Source: Circinella minor (lineage: Eukaryota > Mucoromycota > Mucoromycetes > Mucorales > Lichtheimiaceae). From it: 64,000 nucleotides of DNA. Below, in pieces: positions 47,283-59,103 of this stretch. Under the pieces are notes generated by a model. The model did not search any database. It had not been told where the DNA came from and worked only from the letters and a program-made list of their open reading frames with translations. Every line of letters starts with the position of its first letter. Positions within the stretch are counted from its first letter, which is position 1. A program made the translations under genes and the position numbers. The stretch covers positions 62,001-126,000 of the forward strand of contig JAEPRB010000067.1 of assembly GCA_016758965.1 (NCBI GenBank). Direction: 5' to 3'.

Positions 47283-50200
47283 TATATGTGTTTAATGAAA
47301 AAGAAAAAAAAAGAGAAAAAAATTATGTGAATTTACATGACATAAAAAAATGTTGTCACGTGAAAAAAATAGTGTACTTTTATTTCCCACAAGTTACGTG
47401 AGTAGCACATACAATTGTCTCTTTCAAGTTCAGCTTTTTAGATACACCTTTAACAATCTGTGCATTCCTCCCTGCGCGGGGGAAGATATTTCTTAGTTTA
47501 CCGCAAATTTTTACGCTCACGGTCTATTTCTAAGATTGTACCGCAGAAATATTAACGATTTGCGTTGTGAAAGCTATTCTGGAGAATGCATCCCAAGTTC
47601 TTTTTATTTTTTGGAACGCTAAATTGAATTATTCTTATAATTTTCCCACCTCTGTAAAAACTGAAAAGAAAAACGAAAAAGAGATATTGGCATGTTTTGG
47701 TGTGCTTGGGTTCAATGGCTGACTTTTAAATCAGCGTACTGTATAATTTGTTCAGGTAAATGTTTTATCCGTTCACCTGTAAAGTTCCTCATATGTTTTT
47801 ACAGCCCGTTTATACCACTTTCGATTTGACTTGATGGATTCAACCGAGGGTGTGGTAGTTGAATAACAATCAGTTATCACACTATTATCACTATTGGAAA
47901 GAAGGTTGATAACTTTTTTGCCCAAAGATAGAATAATACTCATATATAGTGTTATTATACTTTATTCGGTCAAGCATGTCAGTAATAGACAAGGTATTGC
48001 GTATAAAGAACACTAAATGTATCTTATAAATGTCAATTTTTTTAACTCTAGGAGGTAAACATAATCTTGCTTCTATTAATAAACAGTTATTATTGAATGA
48101 TTTGATTAAGGCGACAGTAAGTATCCCAGGGATTGAAATTGAATATATGAAGAAATAAAGAGAAAATCCTCTTCATCTTACTTGCAAGTTTTTTAAACAT
48201 GTTTTCTGATAAGACATGCTCTCATTTATACATATATTTAAATACTACCCCCTTTGTTTTTACTACTTAACAAAAAAAAAGTTCTAAATCACTGCTACTA
48301 AGGTGCCAGCCTCAAACAACGTTGCAACGAATGTATTTATAGACAGTTCCATATGCTCCGCCGTGGGCGAACCATCGAAGTATTTAACCCTCTACAAATT
48401 TTATCATGCATTTTAGTCAAGATTAGACAGGGCCCAGGACATTTACTAAACTGAGTTAATGCCATGATCAGATGCAATTAAATAGAGATTTTGGAACTTT
48501 AAGAAAACTTCTTTATAAAATCGAAAAAGAAGGATAATGTTTTTGTCCAGTTGCTATTTTGATAACCGCTATTTACTCGGATATGGAAATGAACGTCATG
48601 TCAATTAAGGATTAGCCGTTAAGATCAGAAAAGCAAAAATAATAATAATGAACACCAAACAGCTCAATGTTTATCCGTGAAGAACCCCATTTTTACCGAA
48701 TGTTTACGGTGTGTGCATAGGATAAATGTTATCAAGACACTGAAATTTTTGCGCGTTAGTTGTTGACTGGTAATACGTTAAGATGGAAAAATGACCCGAT
48801 GGGGTATAGCTCACGGTGTAGGTGCTGTTAAAATACAGATATTAAAAATACATATGTTTCGGATAATATGGTGTACTTCAGAGTTTTAGTTGGACATATT
48901 CGTTTGCTACAAGTGTTAGCATCATTAACTTTTATCATTTTGTCATTTGTTGCTAAAAAAACGTGGTGGTAAGTGCCAAAAACAACAGATGCAAAGAATG
49001 AATGTTATATGAATGTCAGTGCTCGGAACATAATCTTGTTGATATTGTCAAAGGGGTCGCTTTCAATTATTTTTACTTTCTCTTTTTTGCGTGATCGCGA
49101 GTTGAGCACTTTTGAAACATATTTTTTTTGTAGCTATAATCTCCTTACTTCAATCATAGAGGATAAATATAATAAAAGAAAAACTTACCTGAGCCCCAAA
49201 ATAGAGAAAACGTGAGTCTACTTCCCTTGTTTAGTACCATTAACAGTTTCACGCGGTATCCAAGAAGTCAATTTATTGTAGTAACGTTCATCTGTTGTAT
49301 TTATTGCTTTCTGACATTTATATAACGACTTTTTTCGTTCTTCTTTTTTCCTTTCTGATATTCTTCAATGTCTCACCGAACGTGCTTGTATACTTGTGAT
49401 TTCTAAGTCATTAAATAGCAAGATGGAAAAATTTGGTAATAGATAAATTTGACGTAGAGGAAGAGAAGTTGTTGTCATTGGTACTAATAAACTAGCACGC
49501 TCATCCTCCCTCGTATGTTGTAGATTGTGTTCTAGTATTAACATGGTGATGATGTTATCTCTCATGTAGCGCTTACAAAACGACTTTTTTTTTTTTGGCA
49601 AAGTTTGAGTTGTGTGTGCGGGCTACTGGCTAGTGGTTCCCATAGTATCAGCATCCATTTGAGTTTTTTCATACTCACGTCCAATACCCATGACAGACAA
49701 CGGGTATGGTAGCTTATAATAATAAATCGTATCAATATATTTCAATGTACTTGACCTGTTATATAAGTGGTAGCGACGATTTCCAAACCAATTACTGAAA
49801 TAAAATTACCAGTACATATCAATGACTATACATATTGAATTATTTTAATGTTGACTTATCCTAAATGTCAATTATAACAGACCCGCGGTAATAAAGAATT
49901 TACTTTCCGGAATTAATGAGCCCAAATAAAAAATCAATTCTCACAGCAAATGTTTTTTTTCTCTGGTAGTATCTGAATATCCAGCTCTTATTGACTCGAT
50001 ACACCATTATTTATTATGCACACATTAACTGGCTACAAAAGATTCATATTTCCATCAAAAAAATTAAATTTAGTTCCTGAACTATGCCTGATATAAAGAC
50101 CCTTTATGTAATATTGACTTAAACAACGATGGCAACATTGTAAAACATCCAATACGTACTTTTAACTGTGCTCCTGAACTACTCTGTAATAAACTTCACT

Positions 50201-51598
50201 CATTGACAAAAAACTAATAATAACGTATATGTTTTCAAATACCATACGTAAAACAGGACTGGTGGTCATTCTGGGGGAAAATCCACAACTAATGGCGCAG
50301 AGATTGTTGCTGAAATACCTGAAGGAGCATTAAATTATAGAACATCCCAATTAAAATTACTTACAACGAGTTCTATAGCAACAGATCTTCTTTATTAACA
50401 AGAGCAACTCATTATGTTCTTCACTACAGTTACAAATACACAATTTAATTTCACGTGTTGGTTGTAGTTAATTCTCAAGTTTTCTCAACAGTTAAACTTC
50501 ATCATGAGTACGATTCCATGATAAAATCAATGGATTACGTACGTAGGTATCTATGTGGAATAATTGAGTGAGAGCACGAATAAAACTTTGGTTAAAGATT
50601 ATCAACAGCCAGCGGGAGCTATAATTGCTTTGAATTCACTATTAGCAATTAACTTTGTTTGCTTAAATTATTAATTTTAAAACGTAAAGCACCTGGATCC
50701 CATGTATATATAAAAGTCTTCTATTTAATTGAGTTTGATTTATCATACATATATAGAGCATTATAATAGACTTAACAACGAACAAAAATAAGTTTAGCTG
50801 TATTTAATATTCAAATTTTATCATCTTCTAAACCTATTATAGTGATTTTATTGAGGAGTTTGTGTAAGAACAAGGAAATAAGTTTGTATAAATTTGTATT
50901 ATTCCTCTTATGTAGAGTTTGAATGCAAAAAAACTGCATAGCAAAATAAGTGGCACGTCCAATTTTGAAGAAGAAAATGAATATGTAATATAAATAACAA
51001 TACATACATGTAATTTCTCAAAGTTTTAATATTTTGAATTAAGCAGCATTCATTATCAATGGGAGAAAAAAAGAAGCATGGTATTGATCAATGTAAATCT
51101 GCATATAAACAATGATATTTTTCTTGTTTGAATTAATAGCCACTTCAGCTTGACTTCTACGTTATTTTTCTTGTATTTTTCTATCAATCTTAGAATACAC
51201 ATACAATATTCTGTGTATATAAATATAAAACACATAGGGAATACAAGCACGACCGCACCATATACTTTGGTGCATGTGGCGTCATCAAAATATAGAATAG
51301 TAATAATAATATTTGTATATATTTTAGACTTTTCAATATAGCTTTCAGTGATATATTAGAATAAAGCAATTTCAGTAGTAGATGATAAAAGCTACCGAAT
51401 TACTCGCTGCGAGGAGACCCTGCTACTTTTATAGCTTTTATATCAGCTTCTTGGAACTATGTGCAATAAAGACATCAGTTCATCTTTATTTAAATTTAGC
51501 AACCACATAGGCTTCACTTTCAAATTTGATTGGCTGACATCAAAAAGTCCTTCTTTCCTCAGCTTGGAGCCGTGCACGCATACAACAAAAACGAAACC
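47283..51598. other. 4.3-kb gene-poor region
   Basis: No gene supported. Several sets of short open segments (47692-48416 plus strand, 48868-49339 plus strand, 50007-49623 minus strand) can be joined at GT/AG into 90-95-codon chains, but their Tyr/Ile/Asn/Cys-rich composition and length are expected by chance in DNA this AT-rich. The promoters of the DUF962 gene (left end) and the RS-Hub1 gene (right end) lie here. Confidence 0.45.
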
Positions 51599-52446
51599 AT
51601 GTTGAAATTTAAAAAGCACGATAACAAAGGTAATAAAAAATGGAAGAACTAATTTAAACAATTTTATGGATGATTAAATATATATATGTATATTTTAAAA
51701 AATTGTAGACAAAGAATCAAGTACATCTATAAAGCGTCATGAAGACGATCAAGACGATAGTCGGCGATCTCGACGCCAACGTTCACGATCGCGCTCACCC
51801 GATAGACGAGAGCATCGTCATCGCCGTGATAGATCACCTCGAGACAGATCACCCCGACGTCATCGAGATAGATCACCACGTCGACGTGATAAATCCCCTC
51901 GTCGAAGAAGTTCACGATCGCCTGAACGCCGTAATAGACGACGTAGCAGATCTCCTAAAGCACCAAAAACGCCTAAAGTAGAAAAGGTATTTATAATATC
52001 CACAAAAAGAAAAGATTAAAAAGCTTTTAGAATAATGGTAAACTCAACTATTTGTTAATTGTATTTTTCTATGTACATTACAGCCAAAAAAAATAACACC
52101 ACAATATAACTTGGTTGAAATTGAAGTCAATGATCGTTTAGGTAAAAAAGTGCGCGTCAAATGTAGTCCCCAAGATACGATTGGCGATTTCAAAAAGCTT
52201 GTCGCAGCACAGATTGGCACGGATCCTAAAAAGATTGTTCTTAAGAAATGGTATAAAGAGTTCAAGGATCATATAACTCTGGATGATTGTAAGTTGGAGA
52301 AATTTACAACTTTTCTTTCCGGAAAGGGGATGGATAGATGTTATGACTTTTGGTACAATGAGACTAATGGATGTGTTTGTTTTTGTTTAAAAAAAAAACT
52401 AGATGAATTACATAATGGAATGAATGTGGAATTATATTATCGTTAA
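51599..52446 (+). CDS. HUB1: RS-domain/Hub1 fusion (ubiquitin-like splicing modifier with N-terminal RS extension)
   Basis: Hub1 (UBL5) is a ubiquitin-like protein that binds spliceosomal partners such as Snu66 non-covalently and alters splice-site choice. It is normally about 73 residues; this protein is 185. Exons: 51599-51629, 51709-51986, 52084-52288 and 52403-52446. Residues 12-100 are an RS/RD/RSP-repeat domain ([31 protein letters not shown]) followed by a Lys/Pro linker. Residues about 112-185 are a full Hub1 fold: [50 protein letters not shown], ending at the family's Tyr-Tyr-X with no diglycine. The RS and Hub1 parts join across an intron in phase. The last intron (52289-52402) is 114 nt with no in-frame stop. 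Start: the only ATG opening the frame after splicing, giving a 10-codon first exon. Confidence 0.88.
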
Positions 52447-55400
52447 ACAGTAGTTGTAATTGGATCCTTTATTTTGTGAAATACATGATACACCTTTCAT
52501 CTATCATATTCAGTTATTTTTATTTATTTACATATATACATATTTATGTTTTGCTATATACCTGGGTGAAATATAGTACACGCAGAAGGGATAAAATCAA
52601 CCAATCTCTTATCATCCAGATATAACATTGCTGTGAAATGATATTTAAGCCATTTTAAACTAGTGATTGTAATGTATAAAATTTAAAACAGTGCCAATTA
52701 TTAATTATTCATTGACTACTTTTTGTGAGATGCGAGATGGCATATTTAAGAAAACGTTGATCTTTTTTGTTATCTTATTGGGTAAATGTAAATTGTTTAG
52801 AAAGGCGATTTTTGCTGTGCATCATCATAAACACATTGTTCTTTTTTAAAGCGGGAAACTATGAATATCATATATTCACATACGTATTACATAATAAGGC
52901 GATTATTATCAAGAAAAACAAAAAGATACCATTATATTACTAAGCTAATATTTAACATACATTTCTTTTTTGTATTATTTTTTTAATCACCTTTCAAAAC
53001 AAGTATACTTTAAGAGAGATGAAAACTTGTAAAGATATACTGTACATTGATATGTCACATGAAAGTAGTATTGTCACTATATATAGATAACAAGTAATAA
53101 GACCCTTTGTGATTTTTTGGACTCCTGTACTATCTTTACATAATTCTAAATGATTTTAAAATTGCGATGACTTTTTCCTTGTAATCATCGACAATCGTTG
53201 CTATGGTGAAGTTATTTTTTCTTAGTAAAAAAACATACAAACAGATAACTGAACCTGATATGTAACATAGTTTATTCAAGGTAAATATCAACCTATGGTT
53301 ACTTTTACTAAAGCACTTTAGCCAAGTTTGGTACAGCATTATCTAGTATGATGCGATCGCTGGCTTGAAGTCTTCTATACGATAGAGTTCCAACAAAACT
53401 CAAGCCCGGACAATAATTTTTCGTTCAAAACCATTATTTTACAGATCATTTTACCACTGTGCTGGGAAAGATCGCTTTTGTTGGGTAAGTTTATTTGTTG
53501 TTCCAAGTCACTAATTGATGGACAAATAAGAGCAAAGTAATACTTGAAAGCCGATATCATAATCAAGAGCATGTCCAAAAGAAAGGAAAAAATTAGTCAT
53601 GTGCTTAGAAAAAAAATCATACTTTCCCTTTTCGAAGGAGTAGTTAGTAAGGGTCTTCCTTGATTTCAGCCGATACGTAAGCGATCGACGAATAAGTAGC
53701 GTGATAATTTTCCTTTTATAGTGTTATTGATGACCAATAATTAACGACATTTTGAATACAAGACATATGATAATATGATATACTTCTTCCAATCCTTTCT
53801 ACTTTCCGACTCCTTTTTAAGGCATATCCGAACCAATATAACCAGGCCAGCAAAACACTCTTTATAGGACAATGAAAAAATCATCGTCGGTCATACATTT
53901 CTCAAAAAAAAAAGCATACCTAATATCTATTTATTATTACAAAATATTAGATAACAATTAGAAAGTAAATATTACTGGCCGATGTATTACTAAAAGATTT
54001 GCACTGCGCACAAATTCTTCAATGTTCAATATCAGAGAAAATTATGGGCTGTATTATATTCCCCCAGTTTTTTTTTTCTATGGTCCGCCGATATTATTGT
54101 GTACATGTTTTTTTTCTGTGATTTTGGCAGTCGAATAATTTCTATTTTACGTAACAGAATTTATAATACGAACATACCTAAAATTTGCCTAGAGTTCGAG
54201 GAAAACTTGGATGCTACGTTATAGGCTGTAGAAGAATGGGTTAAAAATATCTCCTGTTTAGAATATAACTTCCCTTCGGCTATACCTATTAAAGAATTTA
54301 AAATGACACCATCAAAATAAAAAAATATTTGTGGTGCAGCAAATGTTGGTGTTTTCGTTCGTATAGAATAAATGCTACGACATATTGATTACACAACAAA
54401 CGCTAAAATAAATAAAGTTAAGCTCAGTTCCTGTAAAGTAAGAGAAACAAGAGTATATTTTGTATAACACCGAAGACGCGTTTTTAGTGGATAAACCATA
54501 AAACCATCCATTTATTATGCATGTAAAAAAAAAGCCCAAATAAACTGTAGAGTTATAACCAATTATAAAATTATTATGTTCACAAAAACTAAAAATGGCA
54601 AAAAAGTTATTATTGGGGTAAAAGTTAAGTTTATTATATTATTGAAAAAAGAGTAGACAAAAAGTAAATCTACAGCAAGGGGGAAACAATTATTATGCCA
54701 GAATAGAACAATAAGATCAACTTTTTGACACGTTGGAAAAAAGAGAAGAGGAAAATAAACTATTACAAAAGAAGGAATTAAAGACGGTTCTATTTAATGA
54801 CCAAAGGTGACGAATCTGTAACCTGCATGTCCCGAAAAGACAATTATAGTGTAATGGAGGTAAATACAAAAGCTACTTGCATGCTACTAAAAACAAAACA
54901 AGGTTTTACAGGAAGAACAAGTTTTTAGTACATATTTTGTTAGCATTTTTTCTTTGCTTCCGAAATACCAGTGATCTGGGTCATAAAGACGTGTATAGAG
55001 TTTGTGCCGGATACTCAAAACTGGTCCCTTTTTTGTGTATATGTTTATGACATACATACGGTGGCCCTGGACCACTCATTCTTTCTTTCCGTTACAGTTA
55101 TTTATACGCTCCGTTATAAAAAAAGAATTTTAAAGATGATAAAAAGAAAAGGAAGTTGACTCAGCAACCTCGCGTGGTCAGATTAACTTTGGATTAACAT
55201 GATTTGTTTCATCCCCAAATGAATAATTATATTACATTTGTTTCAGAAGGAGGAATTAGTAAAGCTTCTTTTTGTGATATGTCATAATACAATAATAAAA
55301 ACTATAAAAATAAAAAAAAAGCCAATTTAGTTTCGGAACGCATTGCTCATTCTAATGATACCGTTCAACATGTGCCGTATTATATTGTTGGCCCCGGCTA

Positions 55401-56126
55401 ATCTGCTTATAAAAAAAAGGAAGAAATATGCCAGGGATCGCATGACAATTGCTTAGGTTCGCATGTTTTAATCCTAAAATAGAAGGTAGTGCACCGATCG
55501 TGTCTGTGCTTTGTGGAGCTTTATCGTCGTGTTTGTCACACTTTAAAAAAAAGGTTGTTGGATAATTATAATAACATAGAAGAAAATCTATTATACTATA
55601 CTCTTACTATATAATATACAGAAATGGTTCCATACACATAATTAAAGTTATTAGCTTATATATATTCTAATTCAACTGATTAATCCACTGACTTATAATA
55701 TATAATGTTATTGAATTTAATCTTTTTTATATTTGAGATTCAAACGCTAAAAAAAAGTTCTTTTGCAATGGGATTCAAATTTTTCCGCTGCCTTTTTTTA
55801 TAATAGCGGGTAAACCAGTAGGTTACTTAATGGAAGGGAGAATAATAGACAAAGTAAGTAATAAACATGAAAATACTTATAACGGTTTGATTTGATTGGC
55901 GGAAAAAATCATCTGATGTGAGTCTTGACCACGCCACCTACAAAACAAAAAACACGCTTCCATATTTCGTCCCCCCAAACAAATTCCCCCTCCGCATTCA
56001 TCCATTTATTTACCCCCAATTTTTCAAGTCAGTGCCAATAGACTCTCCGATCAACAAAAACTTGGCAATCCTTTATATGGGCCCATTATCCTCGCAGCCG
56101 AACAATAAACCTTTTTTACATTTATC
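52447..56126. other. 3.7-kb gene-poor region with decayed coding fragments
   Basis: AT-rich. Coding-like fragments without context: minus strand 53578-53340 (SDLEQQINLPNKSDLSQHSG, then after a frameshift VGTLSYRRLQASDRIILDN) and plus strand 54715-54810 (FDTLEKREEENKLLQKKELK). They look like remnants of dead genes or transposons. The right end is the promoter/leader of the RGS-fusion gene; the open frame 55918-56289 there is out of phase with it and not coding-like. Confidence 0.45.
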
Positions 56127-59103
56127 ATGGTTTCAACTGCGAGCCTACTTCAAGATGTCCTCTCGGACCCCAGGTTATTACGTTCCTTTGAATCCTTTTT
56201 ACGTCGTATTTCCGCTCATGAAAATTTATTATTTATTGAAGCAATGTCACAACTTCGATATGAGAATGACTCTTCTAATCGAGAAATAGCGCTTAACAGG
56301 TACATATATCACAATAGCAGTACACACACCTTTAACAATAATCTCGAAAGCGACAAAAAACTTTATACGAATTATCTCAGCATTTATATACTGAAACATT
56401 TTTTCATCTACTTAGAATTTATAAAACCTTTTTGACAGAAGGTGCAGGACTTGAACTCAAAAATATTACAACAAAAGAGCAAGTAAAACGAGATATGGAA
56501 GCTTTACAATGGGCTATCCTTCGACGCGAAGATGTTATAGAAGTTTTACAAGACACTGAACGTCAAGTTCTTGCCGCTTTGGTAAGAAGAAGAAAAAAAA
56601 ACTTTTTGTTTAAAACTGAAACATTTGATGGCTAATTATAACTATTATCTTCTAATTTTTATTTAATCATTGTTATTTTATAACAAAAGACAAATAAATT
56701 AGATGATTTTATTCGGGCAAAAAAAATCCACATCGAGTAAGTATACGAATATCTTGTATTCACTTTTTAAGCAAGAATAATAAAAATCTGATGTCCTTAC
56801 TCATGGTTTATTGTAATAAATAATAGTGCTTTTGATCATCGCCCAGTGAAGAATCAGATACGAGTTGTTATTGTCGGAGGTGGATTTGCTGTAGGTTCAT
56901 TTTTTTTTTTTATCGTGGCCCCTTTTTTTCCTCCAATTTTGACACCATCGCTTTACAACTTTTTCTAAACTATGATCCGTTTTTTTTTGTATAGGGATTT
57001 ACTGTAGCATCAATCTTAGATCCAATGCCATTGTTTCATGTTACAGTTATTGATACTAAAGGTAACATTCCCATCCAAATATATTTAATTTTTTATGTTT
57101 CATTTTACAGGATCAATTAATAGCTTACTGCTTCTTTTTCCCTATGCACAGATTCGTTTGAATATACCCCTGGCATTGTTAGACGTATTGTAAATCCCGA
57201 AGAGACCAGTTCGATGCGTGTACGACACGACGCCTATGTTCGGAATGGCAAAGTCATTATTGGTTACGCCAGAGACATTGACCACGATGCAACCTCTATC
57301 AAGGTTAACGGTGAAACGGTACGGGCGCCCTTAATTCTATTTATTTTTTTATTTTTGTATTTTTGATCAACATCATAGCAACAAACCACGTCATTGTATT
57401 TTCTATCATTTTTCTCAGGTCACTTATTTTTTATTTATATATTTATTATTTGTATAGATCAATTTCGATTATTTAGTGATTGCCACTGGTAGTTCTTATG
57501 CATCACAACTTAAATCCTATGATGTTTCAGTACTTTATCGAGCCACTGGTCTAGAAGAAGTTAATTCTGAATTACTAAATGCAAAACGTGTACTTATTGT
57601 CGGTATGTCAAATTTTTTGCTTGTTTAATATAGGTCTTAATTGTATAGATATAATATATATAAATGAATAAAGAAATATTGACACTAATTTAATATCATT
57701 ATATTTTTTATTTTTACCCTCCGTAATTTCTATAGGAGGCGGCCTTGTAGGTTGTGAATTAGCATCGGAAATTGCGTTACGTACATTTCCTGGTCCATAC
57801 CCCAGAAAGCATGTGACTCTGGTAGAATCCCATTCTATGGTTATTAGTCGGAGTGATACTCAGCAACGAGAAAAAGCCATGGAATACTTGAATGAACTTG
57901 GTATTGAAGTTGTGTGTAACGAACGCATTATCGGTCTAGACGGAAGCGAAAATGGGGGTATCTATTTGGGCGCTAGCGGTCGTGTCTATAGCGGTTATGA
58001 TAAAGTTTTCATGGCAACTGGTACACGTCCGAATAATCAATTGTTACTCAGCAGTACAACCCTTGACGTTTGTCTTGATAGTTGGGGCCGAATTCGTGTC
58101 AAACCAACACTCCAAATTGATCATTGGAAGCATAACCATATATTTGCTGGTGGTGATGTAACTAATATTATTGAAGAAAAGACAGGTTATGCTGCAACGT
58201 TGGCAGGCGTATGTATTGCACGTAACATTTGTCGACTTGTCAAGGGTAAAGAGCCATTACGCCAAGGTACAAAAGGCACCATGCCAGCTCCAGATAAGCC
58301 TCTTCACGGTATCAGTGCACAAGGAGGTATCGGTAAACGTAAGTAATATTGCTTATTAACACTTACTTTTTCTGATGGCGTATATAATACTCACATGTCT
58401 GTTATACTTGAATCAATCATTTACTAATATTATCTTATTTTTTACAGAAAAACTTGGTATGTTAAAAAAACGATTCGCATTTCTTAATCCATCATGGGCA
58501 GCACTTAAATATTTTGACGAAAACCAGTTTTTAAAAATGGTTCAAGGAGAAAGTGCTTCAAATTCTGCACTAGGACGCATGCCTCGTCGACTTACATTAC
58601 CATCTAATTACGCTTCATCGCTTGTTTCTCAAACATCTTCAATGTCCTTAAACAGTAATTATCGTCAACCATCTATCTCTTCAACAAGATCTGATCGACC
58701 TCGTCGTCCACCACCTGCACCAAAACAGAGCCGCTCATATGCTACCCATCGTCCTACAACAAACACCAAACCTGAAAAACGTGATTATCACACATGGGGT
58801 TCACCTGCCGGAAGAAATACTTCTTCATTTATCAGCACAACAAGTAGTAGCGGCAGCAGCGAATCTTCAGCAGCCTCTCTCAATAACTTTTTACACAATC
58901 ATTTTACTTATGGTGCTCCTCCTGATTTACCGTCTCAACCTGATATTGACGAAAATTTTGATGATGTTGAAATTATTAGTACAAAAAGCGCGCCCAGTGA
59001 TAACACCAACGACAGGTATCGTCGCTCAAGTCTACCGTCCGTTACATCTATGCAATGGGAGCCACCATCTACTCCTACTTCCAAACGTTCAGTAAGAACT
59101 TAA
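56127..59103 (+). CDS. RGS domain fused to FSP1/AIFM2-like FAD/NAD(P)H oxidoreductase
   Basis: A 695-residue protein in nine exons: 56127-56299, 56416-56581, 56690-56736, 56827-56890, 56995-57061, 57152-57318, 57458-57602, 57736-58338 and 58448-59103; all phases close. Residues about 5-128 fit an RGS domain, which stimulates G-alpha GTPase: LLRSFESFLRRISAHENLLF, IYKTFLTEGAG, EVLQDTERQVLAAL and DDFIRAKKI. Residues about 140-480 are a two-dinucleotide-fold flavoprotein: FAD loop VVIVGGGFAGF (about 145-153), KDSFEYTPG, LVIATGSSY, NAD(P)H loop RVLIVGGGLVGCELA (about 272-285), MATGTRPN and the second FAD motif HIFAGGD (about 410). The closest known type is FSP1/AIFM2, which reduces ubiquinone. Residues 500-695 are Ser/Pro-rich with RPRRPPPAPKQ. 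RGS lies first, so no N-myristoylation signal like that of human FSP1 is present. Oxidoreductase substrate and G-protein partner are unknown. Confidence 0.9.

Noticed and set aside
47692..48416. A possible four-exon, 95-residue plus-strand gene built from short open segments with GT/AG joins.
   Set aside because: In DNA with about one third GC, open segments of 20-40 codons are common by chance and weak splice signals are everywhere. The product matches no family and is rich in residues expected from random AT-rich translation.
48868..49339. A possible three-exon plus-strand membrane protein (hydrophobic first and last segments).
   Set aside because: Same chance argument; T-rich DNA automatically encodes hydrophobic stretches, and alternative frames at the 3' end are equally open.
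49623..50007. A possible two-exon, 91-residue minus-strand gene starting MVYRVNKSW.
   Set aside because: Phase closes, but Tyr/Asn/Ile-rich composition, chance-expected length and no recognisable family make it too weak to annotate as a gene.
52289..52402. Reading the Hub1 ORF straight through as a Cys-rich insertion in the fold.
   Set aside because: The stretch begins GTAAGT and ends CTAG, and its removal restores the conserved LDDYELHNGMN sequence, so it is an intron; retention is treated only as an alternative isoform.
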